NCBI RefSeq assembly: GCF_000282475.1 | Contig: NZ_AKJF01000198.1 | Span: forward strand, 140,410-204,409 | Direction of reading: 5' to 3' | DNA length: 64,000 bases | From: Pseudomonas sp. GM78 | GTDB lineage: Bacteria > Pseudomonadota > Gammaproteobacteria > Pseudomonadales > Pseudomonadaceae | Part shown: piece by piece, positions 45,444 to 55,149 of the stretch | Layout: each line of letters begins with the position of its first letter | Numbering within the stretch: position 1 is the first letter of the stretch | Notes under the pieces: generated by a model | Database searches by the model: none | Seen by the model: only the letters and a program-made list of their open reading frames with translations | Told to the model about the DNA's origin: nothing | Translations under genes and position numbers: made by a program

Positions 45444-46445
45444 ATGAAACGACTGTCCGATATCAAGTTCTCGACCCTCGACCTGGTGCCCGTGCGGGAG
45501 AACGGCAGCGCCGCCCAGTCGTTGCGCAACTCGCTGGACCTGGCGCAGCACGTGGAAAAATTCGGCTATAACCGGTTCTGGGTTGCCGAACACCACAACA
45601 TGGACGGCATTGCCAGTTCCGCGACCTCCGTGCTGCTCGGCTATCTGGCCGGTGGCACCTCGACCATTCGGGTCGGTTCCGGCGGAGTCATGTTGCCCAA
45701 CCATGCGCCGTTGGTGATCGCAGAACAGTTCGGCACGCTTGAAAGCCTGTATCCGGGGCGCATCGACCTGGGACTTGGCCGTGCACCCGGTTCCGATCAG
45801 ATGACGGCCCGCGCACTGCGCCGTGAGCGCTCGGGTAGCGCCGACGACTTCCCGGACGATGTGGCCGAACTGGTGCGTTATCTCGGCCCGCGCACGCCGG
45901 ACCAGCGCGTTATCGCGATGCCAGGAACCGGCACGAATGTCCCGATCTGGCTGCTGGGCTCAAGCCTGTTCAGCGCGCAGTTGGCAGGGGAGCGCGGGTT
46001 GCCCTACGCCTTCGCTTCACATTTCGCTCCACGCTTCATGCATGAGGCCATTCGCGTCTACCGCAATCATTTCAAGCCTTCTGCAGTGCTGGACAAGCCA
46101 TACGTGATGCTCGGCGTGCCGCTGGTGGCCGCCGACACGGATGAGCAGGCCGACTATCTGGCAACCTCGGTATTCCAGCGCATTCTCGCGCTGATGCGCG
46201 GACAGAGCCTGGTGCAGCGCCCGCCGGTGAAAACGATGGACGGGCTGTGGTTGCCCCATGAAAAAGAAGCCGTCAGCGATTTCCTGGGGTTGGCGATGAT
46301 CGGCAGCCCGCAAAAAATTCGCGCCAGGCTGGAAGTACTGATCGAGCAGACCCAGGCCGACGAACTGATTTTCACCTGCGACCTGTATGAACACGCGGAT
46401 CGCCTGCACTCCTATGAGCTGCTGGCGCAGGTCATGAAGGGCTAG
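45444..46445 (+). CDS. LLM-class flavin-dependent monooxygenase
   Basis: A 333-residue luciferase-like protein of the single-component YhbW type. Family segments include [65 protein letters not shown] and the late [18 protein letters not shown]-barrel flavin site is implied. The substrate is unknown. ATG follows GGAG ten bases upstream. A bidirectional terminator closes the gene. Confidence 0.92.
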   Translation: MKRLSDIKFSTLDLVPVRENGSAAQSLRNSLDLAQHVEKFGYNRFWVAEHHNMDGIASSATSVLLGYLAGGTSTIRVGSGGVMLPNHAPLVIAEQFGTLESLYPGRIDLGLGRAPGSDQMTARALRRERSGSADDFPDDVAELVRYLGPRTPDQRVIAMPGTGTNVPIWLLGSSLFSAQLAGERGLPYAFASHFAPRFMHEAIRVYRNHFKPSAVLDKPYVMLGVPLVAADTDEQADYLATSVFQRILALMRGQSLVQRPPVKTMDGLWLPHEKEAVSDFLGLAMIGSPQKIRARLEVLIEQTQADELIFTCDLYEHADRLHSYELLAQVMKG

Positions 46446-46456
46446 GCACGCTGACC

Positions 46457-46489
46457 GCAAAAAAGCCGACGCTGGCGTCGGCTTTTTGC
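46457..46489. terminator. Bidirectional terminator
   Basis: GCAAAAAAGCCGACGC paired with GCGTCGGCTTTTTGC, loop TG. It serves the plus-strand monooxygenase and the minus-strand DUF1161 gene. Confidence 0.9.
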
Positions 46490-46537
46490 TTGCAATCGGT
46501 CGGGGCTATCGTTTGTTGGAGCTACCGTTTTTAGGGA

Positions 46538-46762
46538 CTACCGCTTGTAGACTATTTCCTTGCTGCCCTTCTCGCACGTGCCGACGATTTTTCCGCCAGA
46601 CGCATTGCCTTTGTCGACGATTTCCAGCGAATAGCCAGAAACGCCCTTGGCATCAAGCCTTGCAGCGATTTCGGCTTTCAGCTCTTCGCAGGACTTGCCG
46701 CCTTCAGCAAAGGCAGTACCCGCCAGGCTCAACAAACCTACCGCCAAAATAAACTTCTTCAT
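46538..46762 (-). CDS. DUF1161 exported small protein (copy 2)
   Basis: A 74-residue paralogue of the protein at 44351: signal peptide MKKFILAVGLLSLAGTAFA, then CEELKAEIAARLDAKGVSGYSLEIV and VGTCEKGSKEIVYKR. The two Cys and spacing agree. ATG at 46762 is preferred over the upstream one at 46771. Function unknown. Confidence 0.85.
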   Translation of the reverse strand: MKKFILAVGLLSLAGTAFAEGGKSCEELKAEIAARLDAKGVSGYSLEIVDKGNASGGKIVGTCEKGSKEIVYKR

Positions 46763-46884
46763 CGGTCGCATTCTCTGGTCGGATCAAAAAAAAGGCATCC
46801 AGCCATTGGCCGGAAACGCGCAAAGCGCATTGCCAGTCCCTATGGCACTCGGCCAGCGCGCAAGTTCAGAAGACTAGACCAACG

Positions 46885-47100
46885 TCAGCTGCTGGCAATC
46901 CGGAACCCGACCTTGAGCGTCACCTGGAAGTGCGCCGCCTTGCCGTCCTTGATGTGGCCGCGGGTTTCGGTCACTTCAAACCACTCCATGTACTTGAGGC
47001 TCTTGCTGGCCTCGGCCAGCGCGTTGTTGATCGCGTCTTCGATACTGCTGGTGGACGAGCCTACGAGTTCGACTTTCTTATAGGTGTGATGGTCAGTCAT
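46885..47100 (-). CDS. Dodecin family flavin-binding protein
   Basis: A 71-residue protein with the dodecin fold layout: KKVELVGSSTSSIEDAINNAL and KYMEWFEVTETRGHI, then a strand with FQVTLKVGF. Dodecins form dodecamers that store or buffer flavin. No signal peptide. Divergent from the DUF883 gene, 156 bases apart. Confidence 0.92.
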   Translation of the reverse strand: MTDHHTYKKVELVGSSTSSIEDAINNALAEASKSLKYMEWFEVTETRGHIKDGKAAHFQVTLKVGFRIASS

Positions 47101-47256
47101 GGCGTTCTCCTTAGGGTGTGAAATACAGCCTAGCAGTGATTTTCTGTCTTACTTCCTTCGGCGCTGCGACATGGAAGCTCACATTTACTGCACTTTCTCG
47201 AGTCCCTGAAGTCCCAACCAACACACGCCACTCATCAACAATGCAGGAGAGCCACC

Positions 47257-47555
47257 ATGGCCAACAGCTCGTTACGCAAAGCCTCATTGCAAAGCATGGA
47301 AGCGGAGATCGAGAGTCTGCTCAAATCCTTGGAAAACCTGAAGGACGACGCCTCGGACGAGTCGCGTAAAACCCTCAAGGTGCTTAAAGGCAATGCCGAG
47401 AATGCGTTGAGGCATTCGCGCCATCTGCTCTCGGATGCCTATGAAGAGGTCAAGGTCAAAACCCGTGAAACCGGAATTGCCACTCGTGATTACGCACAGG
47501 AGCACCCCTGGACGACTGCCGGTGTTGCCGTCGGAGCGCTGGGCCTGTTGGCGGC

Positions 47556-47583
<28 letters not shown>
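47257..47583 (+). CDS. DUF883 (ElaB/YqjD-type) membrane-tethered protein
   Basis: A 108-residue protein with a helical amphipathic body (about 10-75, [16 protein letters not shown]) and a single C-terminal helix ([17 protein letters not shown]) ending in basic RGE, the tail-anchor layout of ElaB/YqjD proteins, which are stationary-phase, ribosome-linked membrane proteins in E. coli. AGGAG precedes the ATG. Its last 28 bases overlap the 3' end of trpI on the other strand. Confidence 0.88.
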
Positions 47584-49805
<2,222 letters not shown>

Positions 49806-49806
<1 letters not shown>

Positions 49807-50618
49807 TGAGCCGCCTGCAAACGCGTTTTGCCGAACTCAAGGAACAGAATCGCGCCGCCCTGGTGACCTTCGTCACCGCCGGTGACCCGGACTACGACAC
49901 CTCTCTGGCAATCCTCAAGGGTTTGCCGGCCGCTGGGGCCGACGTGATCGAATTGGGCATGCCCTTCACCGATCCGATGGCCGACGGCCCGGCGATTCAG
50001 CTGGCTAACATCCGCGCGCTGGGTGCTAAGCAGAATCTGGCGAAAACCCTGGAAATGGTGCGTGAGTTCCGCAAGGACAACACCGACACGCCGTTGGTGC
50101 TGATGGGTTACTTCAACCCGATCCACAAATATGGCGTGCCACGTTTCATCGCCGACGCGAAAGAAGCCGGTGTCGATGGCCTGATCGTGGTGGACATGCC
50201 GCCCGAGCATAACGGTGAGCTGTGCGACCCGGCCCAGGCGGCCGGTCTGGACTTCATCCGTCTGACTACCCCGACCACTGACGATGTGCGTCTGCCAACA
50301 GTCCTCAATGGCAGCTCCGGGTTTGTGTACTACGTATCGGTGGCTGGTGTGACCGGTGCTGGCGCCGCAACCCTGGAACACGTCGAAGAGGCGGTTACTC
50401 GCCTGCGTCGCCACACCGACCTGCCGATCAGCATCGGTTTCGGCATCCGCACGCCGGAGCAAGCGGCATCCATCGCGCGCCTGGCGGACGGTGTGGTGGT
50501 GGGCTCGGCACTGATCGATCACATCGCCAATGCCACGACGCCGGATCAGGCCATCGATGGCGTGCTGAGCCTGTGCTCGGCGTTGGCCGATGGCGTGCGT
50601 AAGGCTCGCGTCAGCTGA
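49806..50618 (+). CDS. trpA: Tryptophan synthase alpha chain
   Basis: Cleaves indole-3-glycerol phosphate to indole. Catalytic Glu in [10 protein letters not shown] and Asp in [10 protein letters not shown], phosphate site at [10 protein letters not shown] and GSALIDHI. 270 residues. Last gene of trpBA; a strong terminator follows at 50681. Confidence 0.97.
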
Positions 50619-50680
50619 AGGTAAAGTTCCTGATACAGAGGAATTAGAGCCTCCCGACACAGACTAACCAGCAAGACCGA

Positions 50681-50713
50681 GGGCTTCAGGACTACGTTCT
50701 GAAGCCCTTTTTG
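50681..50713 (+). terminator. Terminator of trpBA
   Basis: GGGCTTCAG / CTGAAGCCC with a 9-base loop followed by five T. Confidence 0.9.
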
Positions 50714-50739
50714 TTGTGTGTGCGGTGAGGAAAGCCCCA

Positions 50740-51180
50740 ATGAAAATGCCGAAACGTCTGATTGCCAGCCTGGGCGTGCTGATGCTCAGTGCGACCCCGT
50801 TGCTGCACGCCAGCGCCGATCAGCGCAACGATCATGACCACGGCGGCCCGCAACAGGGCCAATACGATAACCACGACAATGACCATCGTGGCGGGCAGGA
50901 CAACCATCGCGGTGGACCACCCCGGGATTTTGGCCCGGTGCGTCAGACGATTCATGACCATCACGACTATTTCGTCCGTGGTGCGCCGTCGCCTCCAGGC
51001 ATACATCTGGAACGCGGCCGGCCACTGCCCCATGGCTATTACGGCGAACGCCTGGACAATCGCGCGTTGAGTCGTTTGCCGTATTACCAGGGCTACGAAT
51101 GGCGTCGCGCGGGTAGCGATATTGTATTGATCGCAATGGGTACCGGGATTGTCTACGAGATTCTCGAAGGGGTGCTCTGA
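50740..51180 (+). CDS. CigR/RcnB-like exported His/Asp-rich protein
   Basis: A 146-residue protein with a signal peptide (about 1-24, LLHASAD), then a long His/Asp/Gly/Gln-rich low-complexity stretch (about 25-65, repeats such as DNHDNDHRGG), and a conserved C-terminal domain RLPYYQGYEWRRAGSDIVLIA ending in a hydrophobic helix. This arrangement is that of RcnB and of the CigR-like family; metal binding is plausible but unproven. It sits between two terminators and appears monocistronic. Confidence 0.82.
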   Translation: MKMPKRLIASLGVLMLSATPLLHASADQRNDHDHGGPQQGQYDNHDNDHRGGQDNHRGGPPRDFGPVRQTIHDHHDYFVRGAPSPPGIHLERGRPLPHGYYGERLDNRALSRLPYYQGYEWRRAGSDIVLIAMGTGIVYEILEGVL

Positions 51181-51193
51181 CCCGCGTTTGGCA

Positions 51194-51231
51194 AAAGGCT
51201 TCGCGGCTGTTGCGCCGCAAAGCCTTTTTTA
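51194..51231. terminator. Bidirectional terminator
   Basis: AAAAGGCTTCGCGGC and GCGCCGCAAAGCCTTTTTT form a stem with A- and T-runs between two convergent genes. Confidence 0.85.
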
Positions 51232-53190
51232 CGGCAACTCCAAACCACCCGAAGCCTTGTGCAGCTTGCGCAGGTGCTCGCCAATCTGTTTCACATTGGC
51301 CTCATTGGCCGCCATTTCCGCTGCACGGTCTGGATCGAGCAGCGCCCTGACTTCCTTGTCCAGATCCCCAGTCAGCGCCTGAAGCTGCTTCTGCCGCAGG
51401 CTGGTCTCCGATTCCAGGCGTTGCCATTCAGCAGGTTGTGGCAAGCCATACCCGCCGCTGCCGAGCAATTCCGCCGGACGGCTGAGGAACCCGCTGCTAT
51501 CGAGGATTTGCCTCAGCGTTGCGTTGGCCTTGTCCATTCCGCCGTTCTTCAACTCACGGGCACCCAGGTAACGTTGCTTGACCTCGTCCTGTGCCAGGAG
51601 CAACTGCTGGCGATAGCTTGCCTGTTCGAGCAGGAGCAATGCCGCGCTGGTGCGCAAATCCGCCTGATCGAACCACTGGCGGCGCTGCGCTGCGGTCAGG
51701 GACAACCAGTCTTCGACCTTTTCCTGTTTGATCGGTAGCTGCTTTCGCAATACCTCGAACATCGCTTGATAGCGGTCGCGGAAGGAGTCGAAGCGATAAC
51801 CCAGGCGCAGTGCCTCACGTGGATCGTCCAGCACGCTGGTATCCGCCAGCCCGCGGCCCTTCAGCACTTCCAGCAATCCATTGGGCATGATGTTGTCCAG
51901 GGCAACCAACTTTGAGTTATTGGTGCCGCCACGCAACAATTTCAGTTCTTCCACAGCGCAGTTGTTCGACAGGAAGAAGTAGTTGCCGTCGTAACTCCAG
52001 TGCATCTCGGCGGCACGTTCCACCACGTTTTCAATCTCTTCACGAGACAGGTTCAGCGGCACGGAGGCAAGGCTGCGCAGTTCGGTCTTGGTGTATTCGT
52101 CGATCACCTGGGCCAGTGGCAGCACGAACAGGCGTGACGGGTATTTACCCACCAATCCATCCCAACTCGATAGCTGCACGTCGCCCACGAATGCGCGGTA
52201 GGACAACACCAGGTGCTGGTCCAGGTCCAGGCGGCAATCCGGACCGCGTGGCCGGCCCGGTGCGCAGATCACCAGGCGCAACATGCTGTGGCCCCAACGG
52301 CTGACCCAGTTCTGGTTGGCCTCTGCCAGCAGGTAGTCGACGGCGTAGACCCGCTCCGGATCGACCTGGCCCAAAGGCGTCTTGGCAAAGTCATTGCCAG
52401 CATTGAGGAATGCGAAGGTCTTGCCGCAATCGCCCTTGGCCGCAGGTGCCCAGCCGAAGCGCTCCTTGTAGTAGCGGTACAGCGCAGGGCGGCGACAGGC
52501 GTAGCTCGGGTCGAGGAGGAAATACTCCATGTTGACCGCGACGAATTCCTTGGGACTGCTGGTCTCGTAGATATCCGGGCTGCGGACGATCTGGCGGTTG
52601 TGCTGTTCGCGCTCGCCACGACGGCCAACGTACTGTTGCCAACCGGCAAGGTCGAGCAGGCGCGGGTCGTCGCTGAAGGTAAAGCGTCGATCGGACTGGC
52701 CGCGGCATTGATCGGGAATGCCGATCAGCCCTGAACTGCCATTGCGTTGGGTACAGCGCTGGATCAGCGTGCGTTCCGTGTTCGACCAGAGGCGCGAGCG
52801 GTCATAAATGTGGGTAAGCTCATGCAGCACCGTGGCGAGCATTTCCCGGTGCACCGTGCCATGGGGGCGATAGGTTTTTTTGGTCGCGGCGCTGCCATCG
52901 GTGAGGCTCGCCAACAGGTTGCGATTCAGATCGAGCTCGGACACCAGCGACGCCTGGCCGTAGGCATCGCTGCGCATGTTATCGGTCCAGCCGACGTCAA
53001 TACGCCGGTCGAGTTGTTCGATGAACCGTGGCGGCAATGCCTGCATGGCTTCATCAAGCAACGCTTGGCTGGCTTGCTGTTGCGCGGGGCTCAGGCCTTC
53101 GGTCTTGAGGCGTAGTTCGAGGTCGGCGTGGGCCGTGCTGCCGAACAGCAGCATGGCCCCGGCCAACAGCCAGGCAGCTGGCGACCTCAC
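51229..53190 (-). CDS. DUF4105 protein with exported N-terminal HExxH region
   Basis: A 653-residue protein with a signal peptide (about 1-22, STAHADLEL). The N-terminal part has VLHELTHIYDRSR, an HExxH motif suggestive of a metalloprotease fold. DUF4105 occupies the middle (about 275-430) with NQNWVSRWGHSMLRLVICAPG and FFLSNNCAVEE. The last 200 residues are helical. It starts with GTG at 53190, overlapping the stop of the DUF2388 gene (GTGA), so coupling is tight. Enzyme activity is not established. Confidence 0.85.
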   Translation of the reverse strand: MRSPAAWLLAGAMLLFGSTAHADLELRLKTEGLSPAQQQASQALLDEAMQALPPRFIEQLDRRIDVGWTDNMRSDAYGQASLVSELDLNRNLLASLTDGSAATKKTYRPHGTVHREMLATVLHELTHIYDRSRLWSNTERTLIQRCTQRNGSSGLIGIPDQCRGQSDRRFTFSDDPRLLDLAGWQQYVGRRGEREQHNRQIVRSPDIYETSSPKEFVAVNMEYFLLDPSYACRRPALYRYYKERFGWAPAAKGDCGKTFAFLNAGNDFAKTPLGQVDPERVYAVDYLLAEANQNWVSRWGHSMLRLVICAPGRPRGPDCRLDLDQHLVLSYRAFVGDVQLSSWDGLVGKYPSRLFVLPLAQVIDEYTKTELRSLASVPLNLSREEIENVVERAAEMHWSYDGNYFFLSNNCAVEELKLLRGGTNNSKLVALDNIMPNGLLEVLKGRGLADTSVLDDPREALRLGYRFDSFRDRYQAMFEVLRKQLPIKQEKVEDWLSLTAAQRRQWFDQADLRTSAALLLLEQASYRQQLLLAQDEVKQRYLGARELKNGGMDKANATLRQILDSSGFLSRPAELLGSGGYGLPQPAEWQRLESETSLRQKQLQALTGDLDKEVRALLDPDRAAEMAANEANVKQIGEHLRKLHKASGGLELP

Positions 53191-53507
53191 AGTGCGAGGA
53201 TGGCTTCGGCGAGATCCTGATCACTGGCTTCGCGGGCTTCCGGAACGCGAGTGCGCAACAAGTTGAGAGCGGATTCCAGATGCGCACCACGAATATCGCC
53301 GTTGCTGGCGACGAAACTGGCGGCATCGTCCTGGGCTTCGCGGACAATTTTCGAGTCGCGGATCGACGTCGTGGTGTCGGAAGTGAAGTCCAGTGTGCGC
53401 TGGGTGGCACGAATGAGAATGTTGCTGGTGGCAACCAGGGTTTGGGCCTGGGCCACATCAGCCAACAACAGCAGGCCAAGGGTGGCAACAATCAGTGGGT
53501 TACGCAT
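53187..53507 (-). CDS. DUF2388 exported small protein (copy 1, next to DUF4105)
   Basis: A 106-residue protein with signal peptide (about 1-20, ADVAQAQT). The domain has DDAASFVASNGDIRGAHLES and a final DLAEAILAL helix. ATG at 53507. First upstream neighbour of the DUF4105 gene. Two paralogues follow on its 5' side, with the DDAASF/IRG/LESAL block conserved in all. Function unknown. Confidence 0.87.
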   Translation of the reverse strand: MRNPLIVATLGLLLLADVAQAQTLVATSNILIRATQRTLDFTSDTTTSIRDSKIVREAQDDAASFVASNGDIRGAHLESALNLLRTRVPEAREASDQDLAEAILAL

Positions 53508-53535
53508 GGAACGACTCCGGAGAAACTTGGGATAA

Positions 53536-53850
53536 CTATTGGACGAGAATTGCCTGTGCCAGTTCAAGGTCGCTGGCATGAAGTTTTGGCTGGGTCTGGC
53601 GCAGGTAAGCCAGGGCCGACTCCAGCCGTGCGCCTCTCATCTGGCCATCACTGGCGATGAATGCCGCGGCATCATCCCGGGCGGAGAGCAGTTTATGGTC
53701 GAAGGGGGCAGAGGTCACCATGCCTGAGGCATAACTGCTGGCCACGATGCCCTGGGTAGACAGGTTAAACGCGTCGAAAGCATGGGCCGGCCCTGAGTAG
53801 CAGGCTGCTAGAAATACTGGAGTAATCAACAGGCTTGAAAGAAAACGCAT
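53536..53850 (-). CDS. DUF2388 exported small protein (copy 2)
   Basis: 104 residues, signal peptide about 1-24 (SGPAHAFDAF). Domain DDAAAFIASDGQMRGARLES and terminal LAQAILVQ. It lies 28 bases upstream of copy 1 and is probably in the same transcript. It contains one Cys in the signal region, so lipidation is unlikely but not excluded. Confidence 0.86.
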   Translation of the reverse strand: MRFLSSLLITPVFLAACYSGPAHAFDAFNLSTQGIVASSYASGMVTSAPFDHKLLSARDDAAAFIASDGQMRGARLESALAYLRQTQPKLHASDLELAQAILVQ

Positions 53851-53956
53851 GAGACTCGACAGTTGAACGTGAGTCCCAAGGCTAGCGCAAGGCCCGGGCT
53901 AGAGCCAGTGCTGAAACATTGGGACACGCCACGCGTGTCCCTGTCGCGGCAAACGA

Positions 53957-54274
53957 TTAGATGGTCAGGATGGCCTGTGCCAACTGTGCGTCGGTTGCGT
54001 TCAGTTGTGGAGCCTGATGGCGAATGTGATCAAGTGCGCTTTCCAGTTTTACCCCACGGATGCTGCCTTCGCTGGCGACGAAGCTGGCAGCATCGTCACG
54101 GGCCGCGAGCACGATCTTGTCGTCCTTGAACGAAGACGTGACGTCGGAGGTCGCGTCGGACGTGGCTTTGAGTGCACCGACGACGGCATCGGTGGTCACG
54201 ATGAAGCTGGTGGCGTGGGCATTGGCAGCCACGGCAAGCAGGGCTGCAGCGCTGAGCAGACGAAGACGGGACAT
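53957..54274 (-). CDS. DUF2388 exported small protein (copy 3)
   Basis: 105 residues, signal peptide about 1-21 (ANAHATSF). Domain DDAASFVASEGSIRGVKLES and terminal QLAQAILTI. Separated from copy 2 by 106 bases that include a perfect 9-pair hairpin at 53921-53941 (GGGACACGC / GCGTGTCCC), which may partly end or process the transcript. Confidence 0.86.
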   Translation of the reverse strand: MSRLRLLSAAALLAVAANAHATSFIVTTDAVVGALKATSDATSDVTSSFKDDKIVLAARDDAASFVASEGSIRGVKLESALDHIRHQAPQLNATDAQLAQAILTI

Positions 54275-54614
54275 GGTGTAACTCCTTTGGATAAGACAAT
54301 TAAGAGGTGGTGCAGTGTCTGATGAGTTAGACGTTAGACACTCGGGGGGGGCAACACGTTCTGGCTTGATATTAGGCCTGAGCAGGGCGTTTCGAACAGC
54401 CTATAAGAGAAAAGGTTGCTAAAAATCAGTTCGATCGGCCGAAAGGTAATTGTAGAACTGTATCGGTCTACTGTCTTGTTGTAGGAACTGTACCTGTTTG
54501 CGCATTAACAGGCCTGAAACGACAAAGCCCGTCGTGGCTTCCCACGACGGGCTTTGTTTTTTCAATTCGGGTTGCTGGCGGTAGACCCTGCAGGTCAGAG
54601 CCAGCGACGCTAAC
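54275..54614. other. Intergenic region between DUF2388 and DUF1127 genes
   Basis: 340 bases with no protein gene. It holds a plus-strand terminator at 54522 without any upstream plus-strand gene, and two GTAG(G)AACTGTA elements at about 54452 and 54481. See findings. Confidence 0.6.
54522..54562 (+). terminator. Strong terminator, plus strand, no known gene upstream
   Basis: ACAAAGCCCGTCGTGG pairs with CCACGACGGGCTTTGT (loop CTTC) and is followed by six T on the plus strand. On the minus strand the tail is GTCGTTTC, which is weak for ending the DUF1127 transcript. Confidence 0.75.
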
Positions 54615-54839
54615 TTAGCGCCAGAACGGCTTGCTCAGCTCTTCGTAGCGTTGTGCTTCGCTAATCCCGGCATCAGCCAGCAGACGCGAATCCAGACGAG
54701 CCAGTTGGTGGCGGCTGGAGATGCGGCGCTGCCACAGCATCAGGTTGGCGATAACGCGCAGAGGCATGGAGGCCTGGGTTTTTGCAGCGGTGTCTTCGAA
54801 GAACAGATCGGAACTGAGTGTACGTTCCATGGTTTTCAT
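54615..54839 (-). CDS. DUF1127 small basic protein
   Basis: A 74-residue protein with the C-terminal DUF1127 motif (about 35-70): LARLDSRLLADAGISEAQRYEE. Such short basic proteins are linked to phosphate, carbon or stress responses through RNA turnover in alphaproteobacteria; the role here is unknown. A GGAAGG-like ribosome-binding site precedes the ATG. The gene is flanked by CTGTA-type elements on both sides. Confidence 0.86.
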   Translation of the reverse strand: MKTMERTLSSDLFFEDTAAKTQASMPLRVIANLMLWQRRISSRHQLARLDSRLLADAGISEAQRYEELSKPFWR

Positions 54840-55149
54840 CCTTCCGCTTATGGCGGGATTAGGTAGTGGCTTAACTGGTGCCCATGATCCTCTTGTTTGC
54901 CTAGTCTCTGTAGATACAGTTCATCTGTATTGTGAGAGCTCAGTTAACTGTTTATAGGGGGTGTACTGGTCAAAAATGAGGCAACTGTACCTGTCTGCGC
55001 CGTTATGGTGCAATTTTGCTCATTTGAGTGAAGTGTGTAGGAGAATTCGGTAAGAAAAGACCGGTACAGCAGTACAGTTTTTGATGGGATTGGGCTTAGC
55101 AACAGCAAGCTGACGAAACTGTGTTTGCGTCAGCTGCCATCTGTATCAA
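54840..55149. other. Regulatory region upstream of the DUF1127 gene
   Basis: 310 bases with no gene. A palindrome ATACAG-TTCAT-CTGTAT lies at 54914-54930, AACTGTACCTGT at about 54983-54994, and the direct repeat CTGTAC-TG-CTGTAC (minus strand) at about 55064-55077. No promoter could be placed with confidence. Confidence 0.55.

Noticed and set aside
44772-45704. 310-codon open frame covering osmC
   Set aside because: The first half is an upstream extension across the osmC promoter and into the monooxygenase gene; OsmC homology starts at 45203.
53921-53941. Perfect 9-pair hairpin as terminator after DUF2388 copy 3
   Set aside because: No T-run on either strand; kept only as a note.
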